From Mucilaginibacter agri (GTDB lineage Bacteria; Bacteroidota; Bacteroidia; Sphingobacteriales; Sphingobacteriaceae), in NCBI RefSeq assembly GCF_009928685.1, contig NZ_WWEO01000044.1, forward strand, positions 744,001-808,000: DNA of 64,000 bases, in the 5' to 3' direction. Below are positions 53,193 through 61,662 of the stretch, one piece after another (position 1 is the first letter of the stretch; every line of letters starts with the position of its first letter). A program made the position numbers and the translations under genes. A model generated the notes under the pieces. That model was given only the letters and a program-made list of their open reading frames with translations. It ran no database searches and was not told the DNA's origin.

Positions 53193-54182
53193 CTAAGTCC
53201 TAATATTCAGTGCCTTTATAAGTATTAAAATCGGGCAAATTTCGAGGGCACAAAGATAGATAAATAAATAAAATTTCGGAAATTGAAACGTAGAAATAAT
53301 ATTAACACTGCTGCGCAAGTACTGCCATATGAAGATGATTACCACTATAATTAGTGCCAATGCGAGCATGTAGGGGATATATTTGGCCGTAAGCAAGCTA
53401 AAACACAAAGCCACCGGTAAAAAAACAAAAGTGATGTTAAAATAGGTTAAATACAGCGTGGTGATGTATTCGCTTACTATTTTACTGATGTTGAATATAA
53501 AGCCAATAAACCGTAATAAAAGCAATTTTACCGCAAAAATAGCGATGATTAACAGCGACAGGGAGACAAACAATTGAATGCCGCTAATGCGATAAAATAT
53601 TTCGTAATAGGAAGAAATTTGGTAAAGAAATAAACCAAAAGTTAAGCCAAAAAGCAGAAATAAACCTATAAAAGCCCACGAGCTGAGCAACCCATCTTCT
53701 TTACTTACCTGCGAAAGCACCCGTTTACTGTAAAAAGACTGCGCCACATTAATAATATCCTTGCTCACCGCGCGATTAAGTAAGGCTGCGTAAGTTATAA
53801 GAGCAACAATAATTAAGATGATACCCCTGTCGCGCGTATGGCGGTAATGGCCTTCGCGTACGATACTTTGTTTTGAAGCGGTAGGCATTTGCATGAAACC
53901 ATAGCCTTTGTAGGTTTCGGTTTTAAGCATCAGGTCAACAAACTGGTTATGGCGGGCACTGTCGGGCATTTTTACATACTGCATGGCGATAGAATCGGCC
54001 ACAAAAGCCGCGCGTGATCGCTCGGCCGTAGCAACTGAATCGAGCAGGCGTTGTGCTGCGCTGGGCATGTAGCGCCGCACTACCGGACTATCTGTTTGGG
54101 TAAAAGTAGCCGTACTATCTTGTTGTGCAAACCCCAGTTTGCATAAACAAAGCAGTAACAACAAAAACAGAGCATTCCGCAT
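53193..54182 (-). CDS. DUF4271 membrane protein
   Basis: A 329-residue protein from the ATG at 54182, which gives the signal peptide MRNALFLLLLLCLCKLGFAQ (a longer start would be TTG at 54209, inside a -7 box). A polar periplasmic segment of about 130 residues with many Ser/Arg precedes six or seven membrane spans (ILIIVALITYAALL and onward to the end). DUF4271 proteins typically precede hemD-like genes in this phylum. Function unknown. Confidence 0.82.
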   Translation of the reverse strand: MRNALFLLLLLCLCKLGFAQQDSTATFTQTDSPVVRRYMPSAAQRLLDSVATAERSRAAFVADSIAMQYVKMPDSARHNQFVDLMLKTETYKGYGFMQMPTASKQSIVREGHYRHTRDRGIILIIVALITYAALLNRAVSKDIINVAQSFYSKRVLSQVSKEDGLLSSWAFIGLFLLFGLTFGLFLYQISSYYEIFYRISGIQLFVSLSLLIIAIFAVKLLLLRFIGFIFNISKIVSEYITTLYLTYFNITFVFLPVALCFSLLTAKYIPYMLALALIIVVIIFIWQYLRSSVNIISTFQFPKFYLFIYLCALEICPILILIKALNIRT

Positions 54183-54206
54183 ACAGCACCTAAAATTTAA
54201 ACGGCA

Positions 54207-54214
54207 CAAATCTA
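54207..54214 (-). promoter_or_regulatory. Putative -7 box for the DUF4271-hemD unit
   Basis: TAGATTTG on the minus strand matches TAnnTTTG, 24 bases before the chosen ATG at 54182. It supports that start rather than 54209. Confidence 0.42.
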
Positions 54215-54282
54215 ACTGAATAAAGGCTAAAAATTTGCACGATGAAATGTTTTATCTGAAAACAATTATTGCCCATAACCAC

Positions 54283-55266
54283 CTATATACTATTATTATA
54301 TCTTTCCCGGTAATCAACCGGCGACATGCCTGTAATTTTCCTGAACACCTCCCGAAAGGCCTTTACATCTGCATAGCCTACCTCGTACATCACCTCGTTA
54401 ATAGTTTTACGGCTGGTTTCAAATGCTCTTTTTGCCGATTCGATCTTTACCCTTTGCAGATACTCAAGCGGGGTATTGCCCGTTGCTTTGATAAATCGTC
54501 GGTCGAAATTCCTGCGACCGATGGCAAACCTGGCCGACATATTTTCGATAGAAATTTTCTCATTCATCTTACTTTCAATATAGCATTGCGCTTCTTTTAC
54601 CATTTCGTCGCCATGCTGTTTCTGTCCTTTAAATATGCTAAAGGCCGACTGGCTTTGCCTGTCCATCTCTATCTGGAAGATCTTCGAACAATAAATGGCA
54701 ACCTCCCTATCGTAGTATTTCTCTACCAGGTAAATGATCAGGTTAAGAAAAGAATAAGCGCCGCCATTGGTATAGATGCCGTTCTCATCGGTGATTAGCT
54801 TATCTGCCTGCAAATTCACTTTCGGGAACATATTTCTGAATGTCTCTTCGGCCGACCAATGCGTTGAACAACTTTTACCATCCAGCAGCCCGGCCGACGC
54901 AAGCATAAATGCGCCGGTACAGATACTGGCAATTTCGGCCCCACTTTTATATTGCTTCCCTACCCAATCTATCAGTTGTTTATTACCTCCTATCGCTTCC
55001 TGAAAATCGCGGACCAGTGAGGGAACAATAATGAGATCCGTTTTGGTGATGTTGGCAATATTAGTTTGCGGCCTTACGCTAAACATCCCATTATAAAACT
55101 CGGCCTGTGGCAAAATTCCTGCCAGTTCAACTCTGAATACTTCGTTTTTGCCATTCTCCTTCCAATATTTGTTAGCAACGGCGAATATCTCGTAGGCTCC
55201 TACTATGCTCGCCAGCGTACTTAGGTTGGTTTGTCCGTCGGGTACAATGATGGTAAGATGTTTCAT
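54283..55266 (-). CDS. GlxA-type transcriptional regulator (DJ-1/PfpI + AraC)
   Basis: A 327-residue regulator from the ATG at 55266. N-terminal DJ-1/PfpI-like domain (about 1-190) with the cysteine-containing nucleophile-elbow region EIASICTGAFMLASAG, then a C-terminal AraC helix-turn-helix (about 225-325) with SARFAIGRRNFDRRF and EVGYADVKAFREVFRKITGM. This group responds to small metabolites. Divergent from the SRPBCC protein gene, which may be its target. Confidence 0.88.
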   Translation of the reverse strand: MKHLTIIVPDGQTNLSTLASIVGAYEIFAVANKYWKENGKNEVFRVELAGILPQAEFYNGMFSVRPQTNIANITKTDLIIVPSLVRDFQEAIGGNKQLIDWVGKQYKSGAEIASICTGAFMLASAGLLDGKSCSTHWSAEETFRNMFPKVNLQADKLITDENGIYTNGGAYSFLNLIIYLVEKYYDREVAIYCSKIFQIEMDRQSQSAFSIFKGQKQHGDEMVKEAQCYIESKMNEKISIENMSARFAIGRRNFDRRFIKATGNTPLEYLQRVKIESAKRAFETSRKTINEVMYEVGYADVKAFREVFRKITGMSPVDYRERYNNSI

Positions 55267-55423
55267 GGCGTTCTTTTTAAGCAAGTTAAAAATTTAGCAT
55301 GTCCAAATCAACCCACTACAAAGTCTATTTCACACCCTTAGTAAGTGATTATCAGACACTAACTTTATCTTTATAAACTGACCGCCAATTAAAAATTATA
55401 TTAACCTTTAAAAACACCAAACC

Positions 55424-55903
55424 ATGCAAGACCATAATTTCACTGCCGATTTTCTGGTAGACCAATCCCCAGCCGTAGTATTTAATGCAGTTAACAATGT
55501 TACCGGATGGTGGGCGCAAGACTTTAGCGGCGAATCAACAAAACTGAATGACGAATTTGAAGTACGCTTCTTTGTAGACCTGCATTATTCGAAACAAAAG
55601 TTAGTCGAAGTAATACCCGATCAGAAAGTTGTTTGGCTGGTAACCGACAGCTTGTTGACGTTTCTTGACGATAAAACGGAATGGACAGGCACAAAAATCA
55701 GTTTCGAGATCTCCAAACAAGGCGATAAAACGCTGCTGCATTTCACACATACTGGTTTAACACCCGAAGTTGAATGTTATAAAGATTGCGCTAATGGATG
55801 GACCCAGTTTCTGCAGCATAGTCTACTGCCCTTAATAACTACAGGCAAAGGAAATCCCAATGTACTTGCTGAGCAAATGGAGCAAAAAGCAGCGGAAGAT
55901 TAA
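55424..55903 (+). CDS. SRPBCC (AHSA1-like) domain protein
   Basis: A 159-residue START/Bet v1-like protein: FTADFLVDQSPAVVFNAVNN at the start, VTGWWAQDFSGESTKLND, then LVEVIPDQKVVWLVTDS and the C-terminal helix TQFLQHSLLPLITTGKG. Such proteins bind hydrophobic ligands or act as activators of Hsp90-like chaperones; no specific activity assigned. Divergent from the GlxA-type regulator. Confidence 0.85.
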   Translation: MQDHNFTADFLVDQSPAVVFNAVNNVTGWWAQDFSGESTKLNDEFEVRFFVDLHYSKQKLVEVIPDQKVVWLVTDSLLTFLDDKTEWTGTKISFEISKQGDKTLLHFTHTGLTPEVECYKDCANGWTQFLQHSLLPLITTGKGNPNVLAEQMEQKAAED

Positions 55904-56034
55904 GGGAAATTAACGGCTGTTGTATGCAGGCAATATTTGCCTGTATACAACCTTTAATAAGATAATAAGCCTAACCGACTTCGGCATAAATTATATCTCC
56001 CGATTTAACATCAGGTCTCGAGTTCAACTCTTTC

Positions 56035-56850
56035 TTATTTGTCTAAGGTATAACTCTTTTCAAACATTATTTCTGAATGGTAATCGGGCAGTGTTATTTT
56101 ACTTTTTGCTGTGGATACAATTACCAGGGAATCGTTTTGTACTAAACCTTTGATGGTTCTGTATACAATTTCTTTCTTCGGATTTTCAACCAACTCAACT
56201 CTGATAATATTAGGTAAGTCGCCATTTTTTATATTGACTATCTTGTTCTGTGTTAAATAGCCAAATCTTTTCTGTTCTTTATTTAATAAATATTCTATTC
56301 TAATGGCAGCAAGTTTATCAATGCTTGAAATATCTTGAAATGAAATTTCAAGATCGTTATTTTCATCTAAGTGAAGTATATTTTCAACATTCTCTAAATG
56401 AGAATTATAGTCATAAATATATTGAATTTTTATTTCCTTATTCTTTAATTCTGATTTTTTGTCGGTGAAAAGGTGAATATGATATTTACGTTCGCTATTT
56501 TTCTCATAAGTTACCCTCAAATCATTTTCAACAACTTCATAATTGTCGTAAAAGAGAATTGTGTCCTTACACTTTTTCCAGATTCCTTTGTATTCCTGCC
56601 AAGTAAAACAGCTAACATTAGGCCTGCACCAAAAATCAAAAGTAGAGTTAGTATTTAATGTGATTTCATTCACTTTGGGTTCAAAAAAGCCAAGCTTTTT
56701 CAAGGGGCTCTCTTTTAGGGCATTCGAGGTGTCTTTATTATAAAAAGCGTTTTGTAAGTTACTATACGTTATCGGTGTGTTTTGTGCAAACAGTATCTGC
56801 CCAAAGAAAATGAGGATAATCGACGAAATAAAACTATTTATTTTTCTCAA
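56035..56850 (-). CDS. Hypothetical secreted protein, AT-rich
   Basis: A 271-residue protein with a signal peptide to about residue 22 (ILIFFGQILFAQ). The start codon is TTG at 56850; the only in-frame alternative near it is ATT. The mature part is rich in Asn, Lys, Asp and Ile with beta-strand-like stretches (FDFWCRPNVSCFTWQEYKG, LRVTYEKNSERKYHIHLF, IKIQYIYDY). I recognise no family. The gene is clearly more AT-rich than its neighbours, possibly acquired. Confidence 0.6.
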   Translation of the reverse strand: MRKINSFISSIILIFFGQILFAQNTPITYSNLQNAFYNKDTSNALKESPLKKLGFFEPKVNEITLNTNSTFDFWCRPNVSCFTWQEYKGIWKKCKDTILFYDNYEVVENDLRVTYEKNSERKYHIHLFTDKKSELKNKEIKIQYIYDYNSHLENVENILHLDENNDLEISFQDISSIDKLAAIRIEYLLNKEQKRFGYLTQNKIVNIKNGDLPNIIRVELVENPKKEIVYRTIKGLVQNDSLVIVSTAKSKITLPDYHSEIMFEKSYTLDK

Positions 56851-56872
56851 TTGACTAATGGATCAGGCTAAT

Positions 56873-56880
56873 CAAAAATA
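56873..56880 (-). promoter_or_regulatory. Putative -7 box for the AT-rich secreted protein
   Basis: TATTTTTG on the minus strand fits TAnnTTTG, 22 bases before the TTG start. A TTG lies 15 bases upstream, shorter than usual. Confidence 0.35.
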
Positions 56881-56920
56881 GCATTTTCGATTAAACAATT
56901 CATAACGAAAAACGAAAACG

Positions 56921-56928
56921 TACCTTTG
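56921..56928 (+). promoter_or_regulatory. Putative -7 box for hemW
   Basis: TACCTTTG matches TAnnTTTG and ends 17 bases before the hemW start codon. No TTG at normal -33 spacing. Confidence 0.45.
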
Positions 56929-56945
56929 CATCTTTGTAATGTCCA

Positions 56946-58067
56946 ATGGCCGGTATCTATATCCACATCCCCTTTTGCAAGCAGGCTTGTTATTATTGCG
57001 ATTTCCATTTCAGCACTTCGTTAAAGTACAAAGACGATATGCTGGACGCCATCATCCGAGAAATAACGTTGCAAAAGAACTATTTACTGGGTGATAGTAT
57101 CGAAACCATTTACTTTGGCGGGGGCACACCTTCTCTACTCGACGCTGGCGATATTAACCGCATTATTGACACCCTTGGCCAGCATCACAGCATTAGCTCG
57201 GATTCAGAAATCACTCTGGAAGCCAACCCCGACGATCTGGATCAGCAAAAAGTACAAGCCTTGCGTAGCACGGCTGTCAATAGGTTCAGCATTGGCATCC
57301 AGTCATTTTACGACGAAGATTTGTTTTGGATGAACCGTGCCCACCGCAGCGCCGAAGCAGAGGCTTCTGTAAAACGGGCGCAGGATGCGGGGTTTGAGAA
57401 CATCACCGTCGACCTGATTTTTGGTTATCCCCTGCTTACCGACACCAAATGGAAGCACAATATGGACACCGTTTTTGCCTTGCAGGTGCCACACGTATCT
57501 GCCTATTCTATGACGGTTGAACCTCAAACCGCGCTGGCTAGTTTCATCAAGAAAAAAGTATACGCCCCGCTTAACGAGCAGCAAAGCGCCGAACAGTTTT
57601 TAAAACTGGCAGATGCCATGCAGGTAAAGGGCTTCGAGCATTACGAAATATCCAATTACGCCAAACCAGGGCATTACTCTAAACACAACACCAATTATTG
57701 GCGGGGTGTAAAATACCTTGGCCTCGGCCCTTCTGCCCACTCCTTTAACGGCGAAGCCCGACAGTGGAACATCGCCAATAATGCCAAATACATTTCGGCA
57801 ATTAATAACAACGAGATCCCTGCAGAAACTGAAGTTTTAAGTGAAAAGGATCGCTTGAATGAATATGTAATGACTTCCCTGCGCACCATGTGGGGGCTGG
57901 ATCTCAATCATCTGGAAACCATAGCCGTCGGAGCTAAAACTGAACGTCTAAAACCTGCAACCGAGTTTCTGGAAAAAGAATGGATTACGCAAAAGGACAG
58001 TAAACTCGTCCTTACCCGCGAGGGGCAGTTGTATGCTGATACTATTGCAGCAGAATTGTTTTTTTAA
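56946..58067 (+). CDS. hemW: Radical SAM heme chaperone HemW
   Basis: A 373-residue radical SAM protein of the HemW (HemN-like) group. The cluster motif C-X3-C-X2-C is at 11-18 (CKQACYYC), followed by ETIYFGGGTPSLL, ITLEANPDDL, VNRFSIGIQSFYDEDL and the C-terminal EHYEISNYAKPGHYSKHN. Genuine HemN enzymes have an extra cysteine after CYYC; here Asp-Phe follows, favouring the heme-chaperone HemW. Start ATG at 56946. Confidence 0.9.
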   Translation: MAGIYIHIPFCKQACYYCDFHFSTSLKYKDDMLDAIIREITLQKNYLLGDSIETIYFGGGTPSLLDAGDINRIIDTLGQHHSISSDSEITLEANPDDLDQQKVQALRSTAVNRFSIGIQSFYDEDLFWMNRAHRSAEAEASVKRAQDAGFENITVDLIFGYPLLTDTKWKHNMDTVFALQVPHVSAYSMTVEPQTALASFIKKKVYAPLNEQQSAEQFLKLADAMQVKGFEHYEISNYAKPGHYSKHNTNYWRGVKYLGLGPSAHSFNGEARQWNIANNAKYISAINNNEIPAETEVLSEKDRLNEYVMTSLRTMWGLDLNHLETIAVGAKTERLKPATEFLEKEWITQKDSKLVLTREGQLYADTIAAELFF

Positions 58068-58414
58068 GAACCTATTACACCAAAATCCCAATTTGTCATT
58101 GCGAGCGATAGCGCGGCAATCTCGTCGCATGTATTATCGACGTATGGCTACGAAATTGCTTCGTACCTCGCAATAACAAATATTCGAGTTAACTCTCACT
58201 TGCGCGCGATTGCATCGCGTGCTTAACACTTCCTTGCGTTTACAACTCTTCTCCACGCCCATTATTTACCCCGAAATTCACGCGTACATACTCCAAAAAT
58301 CCCTTCGCGGTTTCCACCTTTTATACTCCAAAACTTACTACGATATACGGTCGGCTAAACAATCCGTAGGCACTCCACCGCCGTAATTTCTATCAAACAC
58401 AACAACATAAATCG
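58068..58414. other. Gap holding a repeat element
   Basis: No coding frame. The first part is the TTGTCATTGCGAG element (58093-58179); the rest is low-complexity, with no promoter match to the fasciclin gene that I could support. Confidence 0.5.
58093..58179. repeat. Dispersed TTGTCATTGCGAG inverted-repeat element
   Basis: TTGTCATTGCGAG and CTCGCAATAACAA form the arms with one mismatch; internal GCGGCAATCTC and GAAATTGCTTCG also pair weakly. A widespread type of small bacterial intergenic element, here directly after hemW. Confidence 0.7.
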
Positions 58415-58957
58415 ATGAGAAAATTATTTATTGCGGCCTTTGCTTTAGCAGCTATCGCATTTGCGCCCAAAACATTTGCACAAACTAAAATGGTAGGCGG
58501 TGCAGCTATGTACCCAACCAAAAATATTGTGGAAAACGCTGTAAATTCTAAAGACCACACTACACTTGTTGCCGCTGTTAAAGCCGCCGGATTGGTTGAA
58601 ACTTTAGAAGGCGATGGACCATTTACCGTGTTTGCACCCACCAACGAGGCTTTCGATAAATTGCCTAAAGGCACTGTTGAGTCTCTGCTGAAACCGGAAA
58701 ACAAAGCTATGCTGACTAAAATTTTAACTTACCATGTAGTGGCAGGCAGATTAAGCGCAGCAGACCTGATGGCCAAAGTTAAAGAGGGTAAAACCGAATT
58801 GGCAACCGTTAGCGGTGGTAAATTATGGGTAAAACAAGATGGTAAAAAACTTTACCTGGTTGACGAAAAAGGCGGTAAATCATGGATCACTATTGCCGAC
58901 GTATTTCAGAAAAACGGTGTTATTCATGTAGTGAATACCGTTTTGATGCCCAACTAA
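58415..58957 (+). CDS. Secreted fasciclin (FAS1)-domain protein
   Basis: A 180-residue exported protein: signal peptide to about 23 (APKTFAQ) and a single FAS1 domain with KDHTTLVAAVKAAGLVETLE, GDGPFTVFAPTNEAFDKLP, LTYHVVAGRLSAADL and the terminal VIHVVNTVLMPN. FAS1 domains mediate adhesion or protein contacts in the envelope. Full length for a one-domain protein. Ends at a strong terminator. Confidence 0.92.
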   Translation: MRKLFIAAFALAAIAFAPKTFAQTKMVGGAAMYPTKNIVENAVNSKDHTTLVAAVKAAGLVETLEGDGPFTVFAPTNEAFDKLPKGTVESLLKPENKAMLTKILTYHVVAGRLSAADLMAKVKEGKTELATVSGGKLWVKQDGKKLYLVDEKGGKSWITIADVFQKNGVIHVVNTVLMPN

Positions 58958-58987
58958 AAACCTGTGATCAAACATATAACTCTCACA

Positions 58988-59020
58988 AAGCCCGGGTGCA
59001 AAAAACATCCGGGCTTTTTT
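58988..59020 (+). terminator. Terminator after the fasciclin gene
   Basis: AAAGCCCGGGTG and CATCCGGGCTTT form a 12-base stem with one bulge and a loop of A residues, followed by TTTT. Confidence 0.88.
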
Positions 59021-59049
59021 GTAAGTAGACGGTAAGAAAATAAAACAAT

Positions 59050-59081
59050 GTTGACGTTAAATGCTTTGATGCATACATTTG
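59050..59081 (+). promoter_or_regulatory. Bacteroidota-type promoter for the first cupin-like gene
   Basis: TTG (59051-59053) and TACATTTG (59074-59081) separated by 20 bases, a full match to the -33/-7 consensus with the same spacing as the marR promoter. Expected start of transcription about 59086-59088. Confidence 0.68.
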
Positions 59082-59101
59082 CACGTTAAATTATTGTGAA
59101 C

Positions 59102-59983
59102 ATGGGTCTTATTTTATCGCAGATCGACCGCGTTGAGCATATCAGCAAGGAAGATTTTGTTAACAATTACTTAATACCTCGTAAGCCGCTGGTGATACGC
59201 AAGGCCACAGAAACCTGGCCTGCTCTGCAAAAATGGACATTCGAGTATTTAAAAGAAACCGTTGGCGAGCAAATGGTGCCGCTATACGATAGTTCTAAAG
59301 CCGACCCAACCAAACCCATTAACGCTTCTGCTGCAGAGATGAAGTTTGCCGATTATATCGACCTCATTCAGCGCGAACCTACAGACCTGCGTATTTTCCT
59401 GTTCGACCCAATTAAACACGCCCCGGGCTTGCTCGACGACTACCGCTCGCCTACCGACTTGATGGGCGGCTTTTTAGATAAATATCCTAATATGTTTTTC
59501 GGCGGAGCAGGATCCGTAACGTTTCTGCATTACGATATAGACCTGGCGCATATTTTCCATACCCATTTTCACGGTCGTAAACACGTTATGCTGTTTGACT
59601 ACAAATGGCGCGAGCGCTTGTATTGCATCCCGTTTGCTACTTATGCATTGGAAGACTATGACATTGAGAACCCCGATTTCAGCAAGTTCCCCGCATTGAA
59701 TGGTATCGAGGGGCAGGAAACCATTTTAGAACATGGCGACACCCTGTTTATGCCCACCGGCTACTGGCACTGGATGAAATATTTGGATGGGTCATTCTCT
59801 ATTTCACTGCGCGCCTGGGATAAATCATGGGGAGTAAAAGCTAAAAGCCTGTATAACTTAACAATACAACGCAATTTCGACAACTTCATGAAGAAAAATT
59901 TCAAGAAGAAATACATGGATTGGAAAGAAGAACTTGCTGTAAAAAGGGCTAACAAAGCTTTAGCCGAAAACGAGCCGAAGTAG
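59102..59983 (+). CDS. JmjC/cupin-like Fe(II) oxygenase, copy 1
   Basis: A 293-residue cupin-like (JmjC-related) protein from the ATG at 59102 (GTG two codons earlier is the alternative). The double-stranded beta-helix iron site is visible: H143-X-D145 in FLHYDIDL and distal H223 in GYWHWMKY; Lys160 in GRKHVMLF is placed to hold 2-oxoglutarate, as in FIH-type hydroxylases. It would hydroxylate a protein or RNA side chain, target unknown. The next gene is a collinear paralogue. Confidence 0.83.
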   Translation: MGLILSQIDRVEHISKEDFVNNYLIPRKPLVIRKATETWPALQKWTFEYLKETVGEQMVPLYDSSKADPTKPINASAAEMKFADYIDLIQREPTDLRIFLFDPIKHAPGLLDDYRSPTDLMGGFLDKYPNMFFGGAGSVTFLHYDIDLAHIFHTHFHGRKHVMLFDYKWRERLYCIPFATYALEDYDIENPDFSKFPALNGIEGQETILEHGDTLFMPTGYWHWMKYLDGSFSISLRAWDKSWGVKAKSLYNLTIQRNFDNFMKKNFKKKYMDWKEELAVKRANKALAENEPK

Positions 59984-60092
59984 CCTTTTGTAAATAAAAC
60001 TTATAGCGCACTATTAATTAACATAAAGCGTTACCTTAGGACTGAAATCCGCGATGTTGGTTAACCCCCTATTAACGGACCTGTTTTAAGCT

Positions 60093-60974
60093 ATGAGTTT
60101 TATATTAAGTCCCGTTGATACGGTCGAAACTATCGATCAGGCAGAATTTACTGAAAAGTACCTGAAGCCACGCCGCCCCCTCGTAATCAAAGGCCTTACC
60201 AAAAGCTGGCCTGCCCGCGATAAGTGGACGCCCGAGTTTATGAAGCAAACGGTTGGTAATAAAGTTGTGCCGTTGTACGACAACTCCAAAGCCGATCCTT
60301 CGAAACCAATCAACTCATCGGCCGCCGAGATGCCATTCAGCGATTATATTGATCTGATTCGCTCTCAGCCTACCGAATTACGCATTTTCTTTTTCAATAT
60401 ATTTAAGCAAGCTCCCGAGCTTTTAAATGATATTGTTTTGCCTAAAGACCTAATGGGTGGCTTTATCGAAAGCATGCCTGCTATGTTCTTCGGTGGCTCA
60501 AACTCGGTTACGTTCTTACATTACGATATCGATCTTCCGCATATATTCCATACACACTTTGGCGGCACCAAGCACGTAATCCTCTTCGAAAATAAATGGA
60601 AACGCAGGCTGTATTGCCTGCCAAATGCCACTTATGCCTTAGAAGATTATGATGTATTAAACCCGGATACCAAAGCTTTCCCTGCATTGGAAGGTGTAGA
60701 AGGCCAGCAAGTGATCCTCGAGCATGGCGACACCCTATTTATGCCGACCGGCTACTGGCACTGGATGAAATACCTCGAAGGTTCGTACTCACTAAGCCTC
60801 CGTGCCTGGGATGCATCCCTAAGCCGCAAAGCTGCCAGCGTTTATAACCTGGCCATGAAAGGTGGTTTAGACAGTCTTCTGAAAATGACGTTTAAAGAAA
60901 ACTACGCCAAATATCGCGAAAAAGTGGCGGTTAAATGGGCTGATAAGGCATTGGCTGCAGGGAAACCGAGGTAA
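60093..60974 (+). CDS. JmjC/cupin-like Fe(II) oxygenase, copy 2
   Basis: A 293-residue paralogue of the preceding gene, the same length with no visible insertions. Iron ligands occupy the same positions (H143, D145, H223), and long stretches are identical (SVTFLHYDIDL, TYALEDYD, LEHGDTLFMPTGYWHWMKYL). The two genes are 109 bp apart with no promoter match between them that I could find, so they probably share the upstream promoter. A substrate difference could reside in the variable C-terminal helices. Confidence 0.82.
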   Translation: MSFILSPVDTVETIDQAEFTEKYLKPRRPLVIKGLTKSWPARDKWTPEFMKQTVGNKVVPLYDNSKADPSKPINSSAAEMPFSDYIDLIRSQPTELRIFFFNIFKQAPELLNDIVLPKDLMGGFIESMPAMFFGGSNSVTFLHYDIDLPHIFHTHFGGTKHVILFENKWKRRLYCLPNATYALEDYDVLNPDTKAFPALEGVEGQQVILEHGDTLFMPTGYWHWMKYLEGSYSLSLRAWDASLSRKAASVYNLAMKGGLDSLLKMTFKENYAKYREKVAVKWADKALAAGKPR

Positions 60975-61102
60975 TTTAAGACTTGCTTCAAAACGCTTCA
61001 TTGCGAAGTAGTTTGCCCATAGTTTTTGGAAAAAACAACTCCCGACTTACATAGATTGTGCTATGATCAATGTCGGTCTCGCTCAATTGCCGCGAGTGGG
61101 CA

Positions 61103-61126
61103 GTTACTTTGTAGCTACAAAGTAAC
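61103..61126. repeat. Perfect 24 bp palindrome GTTACTTTGTAG...
   Basis: GTTACTTTGTAG and CTACAAAGTAAC make an uninterrupted perfect palindrome without a spacer. Its ends (GTTACTTT/AAAGTAAC) recur in the palindrome at 61445-61472. Confidence 0.85.
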
Positions 61127-61380
61127 CAAAAAGCTTGTTGGCAAAAGGCTTCTTCGCACACATGGCCATACCGCACAAGCAGTCAGAACCACAGGCCGGG
61201 ATCTTTTGCCCTGCTTGCGCCACGCACTTGCCCCCTCCCTCTGCAAAATCTCCAATGCCTTTCCCCACACACAGGCTAACATTCTTCTGCCTACTTTTAG
61301 CCGAAGCTTTTTGCCGACATGGAAACACTAAGAGAATATGAAATAAAAAGTATTAGGCAATCAAAAAGAGTGGTGGCCCA

Positions 61381-61433
61381 GACGCAAAAGCGTGGCCGAG
61401 CGCAAGCCTCGTGCGGTGGAGCTTTTTTGCGTC
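61381..61433. repeat. GACGCAAAA hairpin
   Basis: GACGCAAAA and TTTTGCGTC form a perfect 9 bp stem around about 35 bases of GC-rich sequence (GCGTGGCCGAGCGCAAGCCT and onward). Lies directly before the next palindrome. Confidence 0.65.
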
Positions 61434-61444
61434 TTGATCTTTTG

Positions 61445-61472
61445 GTTACTTTTGGATCAAGCCAAAAGTAAC
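61445..61472. repeat. GTTACTTTTGG palindrome
   Basis: GTTACTTTTGG and CCAAAAGTAAC form a perfect 11 bp dyad with a 6-base spacer, sharing its outer half with the palindrome at 61103. Confidence 0.8.
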
Positions 61473-61662
61473 TAGGCCCCTGCGGCCATGAGCAGACCAA
61501 CGAAAATAGCAGCACAATCGTTAAACCTCGCACAAACCGCAATACACTGGAGATTACTTCGTTCGTCAAGGACGTGGTTTAAAGCATTACTATTCTAGAC
61601 TCGCAAATTTCAACTCAAATTAAACACAAAAATCTATTAGCTTTACATAAAACACTACTAAC

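Larger units (their letters stand above)
60975..61662. other. 688 bp gene-free stretch with a structured element
   Basis: I see no convincing gene. Small open frames on both strands overlap each other and lack features of real proteins. The stretch holds three palindromic structures (61103-61126, 61381-61433, 61445-61472) that look like parts of one dispersed element. Confidence 0.55.

Noticed and set aside
54235..54798. 187-residue plus-strand frame overlapping the GlxA-type regulator
   Set aside because: Antisense to a protein with both DJ-1 and AraC signatures; no start signal or family.
61103..61126. Perfect palindrome considered as a terminator of the oxygenase pair
   Set aside because: It lies about 130 bp past the stop codon, has no loop and no T-run; better treated as part of a repeat element.
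61026..61341. Several overlapping short frames on both strands around 61.0-61.6 kb
   Set aside because: They overlap the palindromic element, have odd Cys/His/Arg content and no family resemblance.
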